From the NCBI GenBank assembly GCA_037974665.1, contig CM075767.1, positions 2,978,501 to 3,042,500 on the forward strand: a DNA stretch of 64,000 bases, read 5' to 3'. The stretch's first letter is position 1, and each line of letters starts with the position of its first letter. The translations under genes were made by a program, and so were the position numbers. This DNA comes from Ehretia macrophylla. Lineage: Eukaryota > Streptophyta > Magnoliopsida > Boraginales > Ehretiaceae. Below, piece after piece: positions 22,616 through 34,205 of the stretch. The notes beneath the pieces were generated by a model. It was not told the origin of the DNA. It worked only from the letters and a program-made list of their open reading frames with translations, and ran no database searches.

Positions 22616-25217
22616 TGTAACGCTCCAACCCAACCCCATTCTAAAGGTTAAGTCTGGACCCAATAAACGGACAGAGTTTCCTCTGTACCGCGAATATTTT
22701 GGAAACCTGTAAATGCTCAAAATAGCCACAATATACTAGAACAAACTTTTATAATTAAAATTCAAAGGTTAAAGGCCATCTAAGCCAGGAGATAAACAAC
22801 AGCTCCGAAGCACACAAGCATGCACCCAACTTAACTTTTTCACTAAACCTTTTTAACATGCCATTCTATGATAACCTTAGAGCAATCTTAGAAGTTGAAA
22901 TCAAACATACCTCTAAACATACACACCCCAAGCATGCAAAAACTAAAAGGAGAATTAAAAGTTATTACAAGCCATAATATCTCAAAGCTAACATTACAAC
23001 CAACTACCTTTCAACTTGCAACTACAAGAATATACGTAGCCTTAAGGCCACAAAATAGATCATGCTATAACAATACAAGTACGCCATGTAACAACAAGAA
23101 GGCACATCCACCTTAGACAACAAACGCACAACAACTAGGGCAAAGGCTCAGCCTGAACTTCTTCATCTTCCACTAGCACCTCAACTAGCTGGGGATCACC
23201 CTCAGCACTTCCTGGAACATGATATCAAGGTATGAGCAACACTATTGCCTAGTGAGGGATAAGGTCTCCCAGGGCATGCAATGCAACAAATAATACAATT
23301 AAGCATTAATAGCACTGAAAACCATTTAAGAATGACAAAAGATTGAATACCACACATTAAAAAGGATACATTCACATAACCCCTATACTCCAATCTTCAC
23401 TTGGTCTTCATTCACGATCCATGAACCATGATCACGATCACGATAAGCCGGCATAACCCCAAACACTCCAGTGGGAGTACTCCGGATGTACCCCGATAAT
23501 CCTACGACCCAACATCCCCTGGCAATCTCCGGACCAGGCGAATGAGGGACTAGGGCATGGAGTTTGAATATCCACCGGCAAGCCCTCTGCCGCCCAGTCG
23601 ATATTCAACACATCCGCCCCTGACACTATGGTTGCAAATGAGGGACTAGGGCACGGAGTTTGAATATCCACCGGCAAGCCCTCTGCCGCCCAGCCGATAT
23701 TCAACACATCCGCCCTTGACACTATGGTTGCGCAACCACTATGCAATGCACTTAACGATGACAAGTCAATATAAACAATATAAGAAATAACACATAAGAG
23801 GATCAACATGGTAGGTTGACCTCAGAATAGATAGATTAGAAGCGGTTTATACAAGTAAATAAGCAACTTTACAAAGGGGAATATATAAGATACATTTAGA
23901 ATTATACCAAAAGTTCCAAATCAACTTGAAACCACATTTAAACACCTAAGGAGCCATGCCATGAACTTAGAAGTGAGAAACAACTGAATTTGCACTTAAA
24001 CCCCTTTGTTATTCAAGCTATTTTTCTTCTGAATCAAAGTTAAGGTTTCAAATTTGAGGGGAAGCTATACTAATCTTCTAAATAACCCCTAAGGTACCCC
24101 TACAACACTCAAACACATGCAATTACCCGCAATTACCCCAAAAGCCCCAATTTTCCTCTTATGGCTTTGAACTACACATACTTCAACCGGTCTTCAAATA
24201 AGGGTTGGTAAAGCTTCTAAAGCACCTAGGTAGCCTAAGAATTCTAAAAGTGAAGCCCGAATCCACCTGGATTCACATTAACCCCGAAATCTTTTTGTTA
24301 AAGTCAGTTAATTCACGTTCTATGCAAATTTAGAGCAATTCAATTGAATGGGGGCTATTAGACTACCTTCATTAGTACCTAAGGCATCTATTAGAAGCAT
24401 TGAATCAAGCTAATTCGTGCAATTACACAAAAACCTAGAATTTCATCACTATTCACCTCATAAATCAAATTAACGATTCTAACGATTTAAAATGCAAACC
24501 AATGGCTTAAATACGTTCTCTAACAGTTATTTACATGGTATAATTGCATAATTAAGCATTACAATAGCATTGGAACACATTTCTAACAAATCAAGAAAAT
24601 AGCAACAATTTTAAAATGCACAAAAAGTCATGAAATCCCTCACCAATACGCGAATGAGCTCACGGGAGGCTTGCAAATACCCTAAACTATGTGCTCCTAG
24701 CTTGGCCTGGCTTGAAGTGGAGAATTGAAGATGAAATTTTTTTTCCCAAGTGCAAGAGAGGGCTGTCGGGTTCTGCACAGTGTTTTTCAGCTCTATTTTT
24801 TTTTTGTTTTGCAAATTATGAGCTAGTTGTGTCATGTGTTGAGTATATATTTGAGTGGGATCAAGTGGTTGCTTAAATGGACTTCTAAAATGAGCGTTGT
24901 TAACTTTAAAATGAGCCTAGGTAGTAAAATGTATGCTAGCTAATTAATTCACTAAGTTATGTTACGTAATACTATTCATAGTTTGCTAAAAGCATTTTCC
25001 AAATGAGTACTCCTATCGTTTCTAGCTCAATTGCACTTTTTTCTCACTCTTTTAACAATTAATATGATTTAATAAAATTGCTAATTCACTAATATAATGT
25101 AGTTTGAAAATGGAGTTAATAGTGGCTAAAGAAGACAGTTAATAAAGCACAGAAGGAAATGCGCAAATAATGGGTGCAACAGTAAGTTAATGCAAGGCAA
25201 AAAGCTCGGGCGTCACA
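22616..25217 (-). repeat. 5' LTR of element D (2602 bp)
   Basis: Partner of 15034-17541. The 94-base length excess is explained by a tandem duplication at 23541-23732. On the + strand it starts TGTAACGCTCC and ends GGGCGTCACA. Confidence 0.95.
23541..23732. repeat. 96-bp tandem duplication in the 5' LTR of element D
   Basis: Two copies (23541-23636 and 23637-23732) starting AATGAGGGACTAGGGCA/C. The 3' LTR has one copy only. The copies differ at a few sites (CATGG/CACGG, CAGTC/CAGCC, CCCCTG/CCCTTG). Confidence 0.9.
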
Positions 25218-25610
25218 AGAACAGTGGGGTTTTATGTCACAGACGGTACGTCTGGTGTATGCTCACACTCCTAACTACCTTATCAAGTAGTACCCAACAG
25301 AGCCAAACTACATTAAGCTGGTGGAGTAGCACACACTATAAGAAAAAGTTACACAATTAAGCCAACTGCACACAGAAACGTACAGTGACTACTAGTATAA
25401 TGATATTGGTACCTCTATGAATGTTCATCAGGGTTAAAACCCAAACTGCCTAAAGCTGGAGAAAGATTCACAGAGTACATGTAACGACAAAATTTAAACA
25501 AATATTTACAACAAAAGAGTTCTAGGTTGCCTCCTAGTAGCGCTAAGTTTAACGTCTTCACCCAGATGATTGTGCTAAGTTGTGAAGCCTTTAGCTTGGA
25601 AAAATCCCTT
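25218..25610 (-). other. 3' noncoding internal region of element C, part 2
   Basis: Between element D and the end of C's integrase. No protein-family match. It resumes the region interrupted at 15033. No other structure seen. Confidence 0.6.
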
Positions 25611-26675
25611 TTATGGAATGCAGACAAGGTCCTGAAGTTCAACAGATTCAACTTCATAAGGGACCACATTAGGATCGAAAGCGTTCTTCAGTCTTTGTCC
25701 ATTAACTGTGAGAATACGCCTATCTGTGGGATGTTTAATCAAGGTAACTCCGGAAAGATATGCTTTAAGCATTTCATAAGGACCATCCCACCTTATTTTT
25801 AATTTTCCTGGGAAGAGCTTCAGTATAGAGTTAAACAACCACACTTTATCAGAAAGAGATAAGGTTTTTCTTAGAATAGATCTATCATGAATCCTCTTCA
25901 TTCTCTCTTTGTAGAGTTTGGCGTTCTCATAAGCTTCGAAGCGAAGCTGTTCCAGTTCACTCAATGCCAATTTTCTACCTTCACCTGCCTGTTGCAAGTC
26001 AAAGTTCAGGGCCTTAATAGCCCAATAGGCTTTATGCTCTAGTTCAACAAGAAGGTGGCAAGCTTTACAGTATACCAATCTATACGGGGACATGCCGATG
26101 GGAGTTTTGAAAGCAGTACGGTAGGCCCATAATACGTCGTGCAAACGACTTGACTAATCTTTGCGATCGAGCCTAACCATTTTCTGAAGTATTGACTTGA
26201 TTTCCCTATTCAACACCTCCACACCACTTGTTTATGGATGCTACGGTGTTGCTATCTTATGGTGGATTGAATATTTTCTTAAAGGGGCTTCTAGTATCCT
26301 GTGACGAAAGTGCTGTCCACCGTCACTGATAAGTACACATGGCACCCCAAATCGAGAAAAGATGTTCTCTTTAATGAACTTGACCACAACTTTATGGTCA
26401 TTGGTTCGGGTTGCCACTGCTTCTACCCACTTGGGCACATAATCTACACCGACAAGAATATAAGTATAACCTGAAGAAGGAGGAAAGGGACCCATGAAGT
26501 CTATACCCCATACATCGAATATTTCACATATAAGAATGGGTGTGAGGGGCATCATGTCCCTTCTTGAAATGGGGCCAGCTTGTTGACATTGTGGGCAAGT
26601 TTTGCACACTTGCTGGGCATCCTTGAAAAGAGTGGGCCAGAAGAACAAACATTGAATGACTTTGGCAGTTGTCAT
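25611..26675 (-). pseudogene. Integrase of element C
   Basis: Two pieces. 26675 to 26241 has the zinc-finger end (CKTCPQCQQAG), WGIDFMGPFP with the first Asp, and LISDGGQHF with the second. The motif that should carry the Glu (near 26225-26150, readable as SGVEVLNREIKS) has lost the Gln codon before Val and is out of frame. 26144 to 25611 holds [17 protein letters not shown], the conserved [13 protein letters not shown] region and [12 protein letters not shown] (GPY). A TAG lies near 26157. Typical Athila/Tat integrase with no chromodomain. Inactive. Confidence 0.88.
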
Positions 26676-28014
26676 TTTTCCTTCGAAATGTCCACCACAT
26701 GCTTCAGAGTGGCAGAACTGGAGAATGCTATCAGTTTCATCCTCAGGAATACATCTCCTAATGACTTGATCGGCACAAATCTTGAAAAGATAGGGATCTT
26801 CCTAGATAAAGTGCTTGACTTGTACCATGAATCGTTCCCTTTCTCGTTTACCCCAGTGAGTTGGAAGCTCTTGGGTAGCCAAATAGTTTACAAAGTGGGC
26901 ATACCAGGGGGTCTTATGTGAGAGAGCAAAAAGTTGTTCATCAAGGAACGTGTCTTTGAAAGGCAAAGAGTCAATAGGAGAATCACGTACCAAGCGTGAT
27001 AGATGATCAGCAATAGAGTTCTCGCTTCCTTTTTTGTCCTTGATCTCAAGGTCGAACTCTTGTAGGAGTAATAGCCAATGGATTAGACGGGGCTCTGTAT
27101 CCTTTTTGGTCAGTAAATACTGCAAAGGCGCGTGGTATGTGTAGACTATTACTTTGGATCCTAGGATGTAAGATCTGAACTTATCCAGGGAGAAGACTAT
27201 AGCTAGCAATTCCTTTTTAGTGGTTGTGTAGCTTTTTTGTCTATCATCCAAGGTTTTGCTTGCATAGTAAATCACAGTAGGCAGCTTATCCTTACGCTGG
27301 CCTAATGCAGTTCCTACTGCATAGTCTGATGCATCGCACATTATCTCAAATGGGAGATTGTAGTCAGAAGGTTGGATGATTGGAGCAGAGGATAGCAAGG
27401 ATTTGAGCTTCTCAAAAGCTTCCGAGCACTTGTCATCAAAGTTGAATTCAGTATCGTGTGCTAGGAGACTAGAGAGAGGTCGGGCTATATGGCTGAAGTC
27501 CTTGATGAAATGCCGATAGAAACCGGCATGACCAAGGAAGGATCTGATATCACGCACCATCTTGGGTGCGGGCAGCTTTTCTATTAGCTCGACTTTGGCT
27601 GGGTCCACATGGATTTCATCCTGTGTAACAACATAACCCGGAACTATATCTTGTTTAACCATAAATTGGCTTTTTTCTCAACTTAAAACTAGGTTCATTT
27701 CAACACATCGGTCAAGCACTTGTGAAAGGTGTGTAAGACACTTATCGAAGGTAGCTCCAAATACTGATAAGTTATCCATGAAGACTTCTAGGAACTTTTC
27801 GATCATGTCCGAGAAGAGAGCCATCATACATCTTTGAAACGTCATAGGGGCGTTGCAAAGACTGAAAGACATGTGCTTGAATGCAAAGGTCCCATAGGGA
27901 CATGTGAAAGTAGTCTTTTCTTGATCTTCAGGAAAGACTGGGATTTGATTGTATCCCGAATACCCGTCCAAAAAGTAGTAGTAACCTTGTCCAGCTACTC
28001 TATCTAGGACTTGG
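26676..28014 (-). pseudogene. Reverse transcriptase (C-terminal part) and RNase H of element C
   Basis: 27971 to 27678 holds DGYSGYNQIPVFPEDQEKT, FTCPYGTFAF, CNAPMTFQRCMM and the catalytic segment FMDNLSVFG, in which the second of the two catalytic aspartates is Asn. 27662 to 26802 holds the thumb ([19 protein letters not shown]), RNase H ([37 protein letters not shown]) and the connection domain ([11 protein letters not shown]). The expected DH pair in RNase H reads [10 protein letters not shown], so the aspartate is gone. The N-terminal RT part lies beyond element E at 31771-32028. Confidence 0.9.
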
Positions 28015-31000
28015 TGTCACGCCCCAACCCAACCTATAGAGGCTAGACTAGAGTATGACCTAAATCATTATCGTCATTTTACGACTTTAACCGTTTGACT
28101 ATAATTAATGCTTATTCATTAGCCTAGAACTCAAATAGTTTTTTGGAAAACTAGCAGCATAACAGCTGTATTTAGGATCTTTGGTTTGACCTATTTTCTA
28201 GGACAGCTCAAAATTTCCAATCTTTAATTTGCTTACAACTGAAACTTTCGTTTTATCATCAATTGATATGCCTGCTAGTTTATCTCGGAGGTTCCGTTTG
28301 GATTAATAAGCCTATCATGATAGCTACACCCCATTTATTTGTCAAATTCCTATTTGGGCAAGTACCTACTAGCATTCAGCTTACAAATGAATACCTTAAT
28401 GAGTATAAGTAGGGCTAACTTGGTTGATTCTTCACCTATTGGTTTAGACACCTAATGATAACTACTATCCATAACGATGAAAGCAAATGACCGAAATAAA
28501 AAGTTTGTCCAGTTATAGTTAATACGAACCAAAATTAGACCCCAAACTACAACGGGGGTCATTTACAACAACAAAATAAACAGTCTTCAATTAAACACAA
28601 CATCCCTAATAACATCCATGTTCATGAAAAACATGTAATGCACATAGTCATTCCAAAGGTTCATCAACTAGCACATTCTCTTCGGGCACCTGTTCCAATT
28701 CTGCTTCACCTATAATGACATAAAGAGGGTGAGTCCTTATGAACTCAGCAAGGAGGGAAACAAGTAACGAGGATTTTAAAATTCTTTTCCGGTTAACTTG
28801 TGCAAACTCCTTTGGAAACATGTCATGTAAAACAAGTAAGTTCATAACATAGCATGAATATAAATGAACATATTTACCACATCATTTCAAAGGATACATT
28901 ACACTTTCGCATTCGCTTTCACTTTCGCTTTCGCATGTAGTGGCCGGCCTTGAGTATCATACTCCTTATCGCTCCCGCATGGGTATACTCCGGATTGTAC
29001 ACCAAACCAACGACCCAACTCTTTGAGGGTAACAAAGTTCCAAGCAAGAGAGGGAATACGGACCATGGTACTCACGGGAGCACCGGCAAGCCCTATGTCG
29101 CCCGACGTTCGTGAATCGCTACCATGTCAAAAGAAAGGTTGCAACCTTGTATATAATGCACATTTATGACAATTAACAATTCACATTAGGAGGTCAACAA
29201 AGTAGGTATGCACGTATGATCACGTATTGACACATAAACATATGAGGCATGCTTTGACAGTAAAACCACTTTGTATAACACTTAGAAGCATATGAACATT
29301 TAACGGGCAGCCAAGTAATACCATACAAAACATGTCATATAACTCATTTTAATCCACATACCAAGTGTTGAGGACATACGAACATGCTATGACACTTTAC
29401 ACATGGCCAGGTGCACGAATAGTTAACTTATCAACACGTAATCATCAAGAATCATGCTTACAGCTATATAGAAATTTCCGGGCAGTCCATTAACTTCAAA
29501 TATTTTCCATTATAAAGATTACTAGATACACAATTCAAGGCCTAGAGGACTTAGTTAGCGATTAGGGTTTTACATTCGAGCTCGGGTGTATTATTAACTA
29601 ACTACAAGCTACTAGAAACACTTGAATCAACATCACACATACTCAATAATTTAAGGGCAGCTACTACACATATCAATTCCCTCAACTAAGGCCATGCAAT
29701 ACACAAATTAAGCCCCGATTAAGCATTCAAACCCGATAAGGACTTCACATAAGCAACTACACACAATTTCAACTATCATTCAACCCTAAAATCATCAAGA
29801 GGCATGCAATATCATACTAAACATTTCATGGTCAGCCTTGTAACATTTCAAATAAGTTCAAAAACAATACATGCAAGCCATAAAATCAACCCCTACAAGC
29901 CCAAAATCATCATTAAACCTTGTATACATCAACAACTCCAAGTCAACCATCTTTTAGCTATATTACCACCTTAAAACATATTTTTTTATAGCTTAGAAAA
30001 TCTAGACAGCCTTGAAACATAAAGGAATATATCAATATATATCATCAATCAACTCAAAAGAGCCTAAATCATAGATGCAATGTTCTCAACAAAATCAAAC
30101 ACATACTCCAACACTACCATCATCAAAACTTCATCATAAAACCACAAATTCAGCCCCTACACCACACGGCCATGAGCCTTTCTTCAACAATCATAAGTCC
30201 AATAACACAAATCATGCATAAACGGGCTTATCAAGCTTCAAAACCCCTAAATCCATCCTCCAACTACACATGCAAGTCCTCAAACATCAAATATATGCTA
30301 TGATATTTTAAAAATCAGTAGAGAAAAGTTTAAACCCTCACCTTGGCAAGTCTAGGCTAGAGAATGCAAGAATGTTTGAGAAATGCCTTTGAAAATGCTA
30401 AAATACTTCTTTTATTGCCTTGGCCGAATGGTCCTCTAAATTTGCCTTAAATCCTAGCTTAGTTAGTGAGTGTAGGAGATAAATGAATGTTCAAAGTCAT
30501 GAGGAAAAGAAGAGATGGCTTAAACTTACCTTTGGCCTTGTGTATAGAGGGAAATTGAGGTTTTTTAGAGTATTTGAGATGTCTTGCTATCTCATCTTGC
30601 CTTGGCCAAGATTTTGAGGGTTCTAGAGATTTTGAAAGAGTCTTTCTAAGTCTCTTGCTTGGTTTGGCCGAAGGAGAGAGAAAAATGAAAATAATTAGTT
30701 ATTTTAGGGTATTATTGTTTGAGTATGGGTGTGGTTTGGCTTTAGGACTTGAGGTGGCATGTAATTCTTGTGTTTTGTGTAGTAGTATGAATATTGGGAG
30801 AGCATAGGTAAGTTGGTCGAGAATGGGAAGGGCTTTTTTTTTTTTGTTAATTCAGTGGTAGTATATTAAAATGAAAATAAAAGTACATCAAGGTACAATC
30901 AAAGTACAAATAAGTTCATGAACAAAAAGAAAACAAAAAATTGAAAAAAGCCAACATTGAATCAGGCAAAATTGTAAATCCCCCAATTAAACAAAGTTTG

Positions 31001-31770
31001 TCTGTTGAGATTGGAAGGAGCAAATTTTCGACCCATGATGATCTTCGATGTGACATCACTACGAATGTTGTTGAAAATGTGTTCCTCAATGTAGGCTTCC
31101 TCATTGAACAATCGTCGATTTCTTTCCATCCAAATGTGGTAAATTGCTGCACAAAGAAAAGTTCTGAAAATTTGTGTCTTTGCATCATAGTTCTTGTGTT
31201 GGATAGTATGTGAGATGTCCATGAAGCTCGAAAGAGTATAAAGTGATTGATCAAGAGAGAGAGCAAGTAGACCTCGTTGCCAAATTCTTTTAGTGAAAGA
31301 GCATTCAAAGAACTATTGGGAATGTATTAGAAGATGATAGGGCATTGTCATGTAGTGAATTTGAATTAGGATTAAACTAATGTTAGTGGAAGATGTAATC
31401 GTTTAGTATTATTTTAATAGTTAGTAGATTGTGTAGGAATATTCTATTGCTTAGTGCTTTGTGCAGGAATCTTTCTAGATTAGTGTGCAGACACGCATTT
31501 CTAAGTTTAGGGCACGTACTACGAGGCATGCACTTAAATTAATACAAGGCACGAATCCCTAGGTAATTCACACAGTCCAATACTAATACACGTATTCCTA
31601 GGTTAGGGCACATATTACAAGGTAATGCACGTACTTCAAGACAAATGCACGCAATTCAAGGTAATACACGTAAATCAAGGTAAGACACTTAAATCTAGGT
31701 TAAGATACACAGTTCAAGATTAGTGCACACATATCGAGGTATCGCACGTAAATCGAGGTCGGGTCTCACA
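28015..31770 (-). mobile_element. Element E: solo LTR (3.76 kb with an internal LINE fragment)
   Basis: Begins TGTCACGCCCCAACC and ends GGGTCTCACA on the + strand, flanked by perfect 5-bp duplications CTTGG (28010-28014 and 31771-31775). Excising it restores the reading of C's RT (FLDQV on one side, the DGYSGYNQI region on the other). Family relatives: K (59078-63401) and, in opposite orientation, F. No PBS, gag or pol and no second LTR inside, hence a solo LTR. The dyad block is at 28936-29150. Confidence 0.9.
30833..31320 (-). mobile_element. 5'-truncated LINE 3' end inside element E
   Basis: On the - strand a frame at 31222-30962 ends the LINE polyprotein: FLCAAIYHIWMERNRRLFNEEA matches the C-terminal zinc-binding/RNase H-adjacent region of plant L1-type LINEs. 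A poly(A) of about 13 (poly-T at 30833-30845) closes it about 115 bases after the stop. The 5' end, near 31320, is set only by loss of LINE-like frame. No clear target duplication was found. Confidence 0.75.
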
Positions 31771-32028
31771 CTTGGTCAAGGAAGGGTAAAGAGAAGTAGT
31801 CTTTCCTTGTCTTGGAGTTGAGCTTTCTATAGTCAATGCATATACGCCACCCAGTAGTAGTGCGTGTAGAAATGAGCTCACCTTTGTCATTTAGGACCAC
31901 AGTAATCCCATATTTCTTCGGTACCACTTGTACCAGACTTACCCATGGACTGTCAAAAATCGGGTAGATAATACCCACATCAAGTAACTTGATGATCTCT
32001 TTGTGGACGACATCACCAATCTTTGGGC
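31771..32028 (-). pseudogene. Reverse transcriptase N-terminal part of element C
   Basis: 31978 to 31766 reads GIIYPIFDSPWVSLVQVVPKK, then TGWRICIDYRKLNSKTRKD, then LPFLDQV. Upstream, in another frame, comes PKIGDVVHKEIIKLLD. The domain is cut by element E after the QV codons; the rest is at 28009 and below. Confidence 0.88.
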
Positions 32029-33381
32029 TTAGCCTTCTCTAAAATTCTCGAGAAGGAGTAACTCTTCCTCGAGATGAATTTTATGCATACACACAGAGGG
32101 ATCAATTCCTTTCAAGTCAAAAATTATCCAACCTATCGCCTGTTTATGCGTGCCTAGGACCTTTAATAATCTGTCTTCATGCTCGGGAGTCAAATCCGAG
32201 GCAATAATGACAGGCAGGGTCTCATCGGGTCCTAAGTAGGCATACTTAAGATGTTCAGGCAAGGTTTTGAGTTCCAACGCTGGTAGAGACTCAATTGTGG
32301 GGCAATCTAAAACTTTAGGGAAATGAGTTGTTACTTGATCGTCCTTATCTGGATCAACAACAACAGAAGCGGAGGCAACCATTTCAGCCGAAATATTGCA
32401 TTCAAACAATAGTCGTTCGAGTTCGGTTATCTCCTCATTAAGAGTTAAGATTGATTGGGCAAACTCATCTATGCATGAGTCAATGGCATCTAGATGGAAG
32501 CATTCTTCTTCCTTATCTTGATTCAAATTGTTGGCTGCATTAGCAACCCTTAACTTTGTTCTCATGTTCCCAAATGTTAGTTCTATCATCCCCGTCCTAC
32601 AGTAAATAACAGCATCAGCTGTTGCTAGGAAATGCCTGCCTAGTAAACCGGGAGTGGTATTTTTGTTATCAGGGCCTAAGTCTATATCTAACACAATGAC
32701 ATCCACTGGGAACAGAAATTCTCCTACTCTAACTAGGACATCCTCTACAATACCTCGAGGTCTCTGCTCAGATCTATCTGCCAATTGGAGGGTAACATTT
32801 GTCGGTGTTAGCACTCCAAGACCTAGCCTTTGGTAAACTGTGTGAGGGATGAGGTTAACACTAGTTCCTAAGTCTAGCAAGGTGCTTTTAATGCGTTGAT
32901 CATTGATTAAACATGGAATGGTAAAAGCTCATCAGTCACTGCACTTCTAAGGCAACCCTCTAGTGTAGATGCTACTAACCTTCTCAATAAGACGGACCTT
33001 TTTTAGAATGGAGTTAGTCTGTCTCTTTTTCACACACAGATCCTTTAGAAATTGGGCATAGACAATGATTTGTTGGATTACCTCTACTAAAGGCAGATTG
33101 ATCTTAATATCTTTCAGATGCTCTAAGACCTTGAGTTGTCTAGGATCAACATTCGGCTTCGGACGGGACAGAGCTGTTAGGAAATGTGCTTTGGATGAAG
33201 GTTCAACTATAGGCTCTACCGTTGGGTTTTCATTCCTACAGGAGTCATCGACATTGTTGCTTAAAACCTCGATCTTAGGTTCTTCTATCTCCTCAGGAAC
33301 GTCCCTATTCTTCTTTCTAACCTCCTTGTCTATCACTTTCCCACTCCTAAGGGTAGTTATGGCCTTAGCCTGTTCGTGGAC
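32029..33381 (-). pseudogene. Protease region and gag-pol linker of element C
   Basis: 33399 to 32947 carries the Athila-type linker (EQAKAITTLRSGKVID); its first six codons, MFGTRI, belong to the inserted F sequence. 32880 to 32029 carries the aspartic protease (MLDLGTSVNLIPHTVYQRLG, TLQLADRS, VGEFLFPVDVIVLD, PGLLGRHFL), where the active site is DLGTS. An acidic linker to RT follows (LEHLKYAYLGPDETLPVIIAS-like). The two frames are separated by stops or frameshifts at 32880-32947. Confidence 0.85.
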
Positions 33382-34094
33382 GATCCTCGTCCCGAACATA
33401 TAATTATTTTATTAATGTGCATATATATGTTTGCATAAAATTGTATATTTATTGATTTACATGCATTTGCCCTATTTAACTTGCATTTATGCTCAATTAT
33501 GTGTACTTGGATGTTTACACCATCGTGGACAATAATTAAATTCTACCTCATAACATTAGCGAACTAGAATAGTTAGAAGTCAACTAAATGGCAAATCAGA
33601 AATAAACAATTAATTGAAGGGGAAAAATAGTCAATGAGCTTAAACTAAATATCTTACCTACCATGAATTAAATAAAACACAAAACACACACATACAATCA
33701 GATACACACACAAATTCACACGATCAGAGAGAGGGAAGAAGAGGAAAAAAAAGGAAGAATGAAGAAGAAGGAGTTCTTGAGCAATCTTCTTGCATTTTCT
33801 AGCTTCTAAAGGTGAGAAGTTCATCCTATTTGTGCATTTATGTTGATCTTCTTGCTTGTGGTGCATGCTATAAGAGTTTAGTGTATGAATTGGGCATTTT
33901 ACATGTTGTTAGAACTAGGGCTTATCCTATCATGCTTTTGGTGTTCTTGATGAATTAAGAAGTTGTAGTGTATGTTAAATGATGTATAAGCACGCTAAGT
34001 GAGGTATGAGAGTTGTGGTATAATGAAGATTGTGTGTATACTCATGTATTGCAAGAAGAAAGAAAAAATTAGAGTATGGAGGTGAAATTTGCGT

Positions 34095-34205
34095 AGCTGA
34101 GTGTGGATCGACTGGCTGATTTTGTGTATCGGTCGGCTGATTTTGTGTATCAACCAGCTGACTTTGTGTATTGTTCGATAGATTTCATGTATTGACTTAT
34201 ATGCA
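34095..34205 (+). repeat. Short tandem repeat in element F
   Basis: Four diverged units of about 28-30 bases built on GGCTGATTTTGTGTAT, for example at 34112-34130, 34134-34150 and 34157-34173. Confidence 0.65.

Larger units (their letters stand above)
15034..25217 (-). mobile_element. Element D: full-length Tekay/Del-like Ty3/gypsy retrotransposon, - strand
   Basis: Complete layout on the - strand: 5' LTR 22616-25217, PBS, gag, protease, RT, RNase H, integrase with chromodomain-like tail, PPT, 3' LTR 15034-17541. The flanks ATAAC (15029-15033) and AGAAC (25218-25222) are a probable target-site duplication with one mismatch. It splits the 3' noncoding part of element C. Pol is in good order, with few lesions, mostly TAG or TAA at tryptophan or glutamine codons. 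It is the youngest-looking complete element here and related to element B. Confidence 0.93.

Noticed and set aside
33065-33403. A + strand frame opposite C's protease region
   Set aside because: Shadow of the - strand coding frame; no domain.
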